This document shows positions 33,175 through 33,367 of a DNA stretch of 33,367 nucleotides, one piece after another. The notes under the pieces were generated by a model. The model was given only the letters and a program-made list of their open reading frames with translations. It searched no databases and was not told the DNA's origin. The translations under genes and the position numbers were made by a program. Every line of letters begins with the position of its first letter. Positions within the stretch are counted from its first letter, which is position 1. Origin of the DNA: Planctomycetota bacterium (lineage in GTDB: Bacteria; Planctomycetota; Phycisphaerae; Phycisphaerales; SM1A02); assembly GCA_014381555.1 (NCBI GenBank), contig JACNLO010000039.1, forward strand, positions 1 to 33,367, read 5' to 3'.

Positions 33175-33367
33175 GCGAAGGTGAAACTCAGATTTTACTT
33201 GAACTCTGCATAGGGTCAGACCCCTAGAAAGCAGTAAGAGGTAGCACGAAAGAATGCAATCAACTTGAGAATAACTCTTACGTTCCACAGTTTTGGGTCA
33301 GACCCGTCGCAGAACGAAGCAATACGAGCTGCAGCAAGCCAAACAACAACACCAGCCCACTACAGAA
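33175..33367. repeat. 202-bp tandem repeat, copy 2 (cut by window edge)
   Basis: About 193 bp matching copy 1 with only a few substitutions, located mainly around the hairpin arms. The GGGTCAGACCC motifs recur at 33213-33223 and 33295-33305. The right arm of the inner inverted repeat has changed to TAACTCTTAC, weakening the stem by one pair. More copies may follow to the right. Confidence 0.85.

Larger units (their letters stand above)
32731..33367. other. 637-base region without protein genes
   Basis: After ruvC no reading frame with coding character exists on either strand. The region holds a short inverted repeat, an AT-rich stretch (32831-32860), the promoter and candidate small RNA with its terminator, and the two 202-bp repeats described separately. 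Confidence 0.75.

Noticed and set aside
33076-33288. 70-residue minus-strand frame across the tandem repeat
   Set aside because: Spans the junction of two repeat copies and has no coding character.
1-33367. tRNA or rRNA genes
   Set aside because: None seen by eye in intergenic regions, which are nearly all under 130 bp.

Overview
The window is a gene-dense, moderately AT-rich stretch of a bacterial chromosome, most likely from a planctomycete (Phycisphaerae-like). The main pointers are a small membrane protein with the CxxCGYDL...CPxCG zinc ribbon that I associate with planctomycete hypothetical proteins, a secreted HExxHxxGxxH metalloprotease of the DUF5117/DUF4953 type, many short (4-16 bp) gene overlaps, and two families of palindromic REP-like repeats. 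The assignment is an inference from protein style; no rRNA or tRNA is present to confirm it.

Left part (1-6082, minus strand): a truncated FHA-domain protein, a secreted zinc metalloprotease, an MFS-type transporter whose reading frame carries an in-frame palindromic element, and guaB. Divergent from guaB is a plus-strand cluster (6206-10634): an intact PilT-like ATPase, a membrane-anchored PilB/GspE-like protein whose Walker A lysine is replaced by Leu, and a CvpA-like membrane protein. This trio is the most unusual protein set here. Its last stop codon abuts the stop codon of accC.

Middle (10635-18966, minus strand): accB-accC for the biotin carboxylase half of acetyl-CoA carboxylase, with a striking set of TTCGCCGAA palindromes over the accB promoter; a small membrane-anchored protein; then a tightly overlapping series groES-like > aroA > MsbA-like ABC exporter > BtuF/BtuC/BtuD-like uptake system. 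A divergent zinc-ribbon membrane protein starts at 19058.

Right part (19504-31517, minus strand): trpE, a 1355-residue AsmA/TamB-like protein, a LOG-family protein, a lipoprotein, a CDP-alcohol phosphatidyltransferase (PssA-like), gltX, a secreted thioredoxin-like protein and a conserved hypothetical protein. Divergent from trpE are a LolD/MacB-type ABC ATPase and ruvC (31553-32730). The last 637 bases have no convincing protein gene. They hold a strong consensus-like promoter followed within about 65 nt by a very stable terminator hairpin (a candidate small RNA), and then a 202-bp tandem duplication carrying GGGTCAGACCC palindromes that runs off the right edge.

A recurring feature is a -10 hexamer placed only 6-8 nt ahead of the start codon (guaB, groES-like, the small protein at 12997, possibly trpE), which suggests leaderless mRNAs. 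Other genes (accB, the thioredoxin-like gene, the metalloprotease) have clear Shine-Dalgarno sequences.
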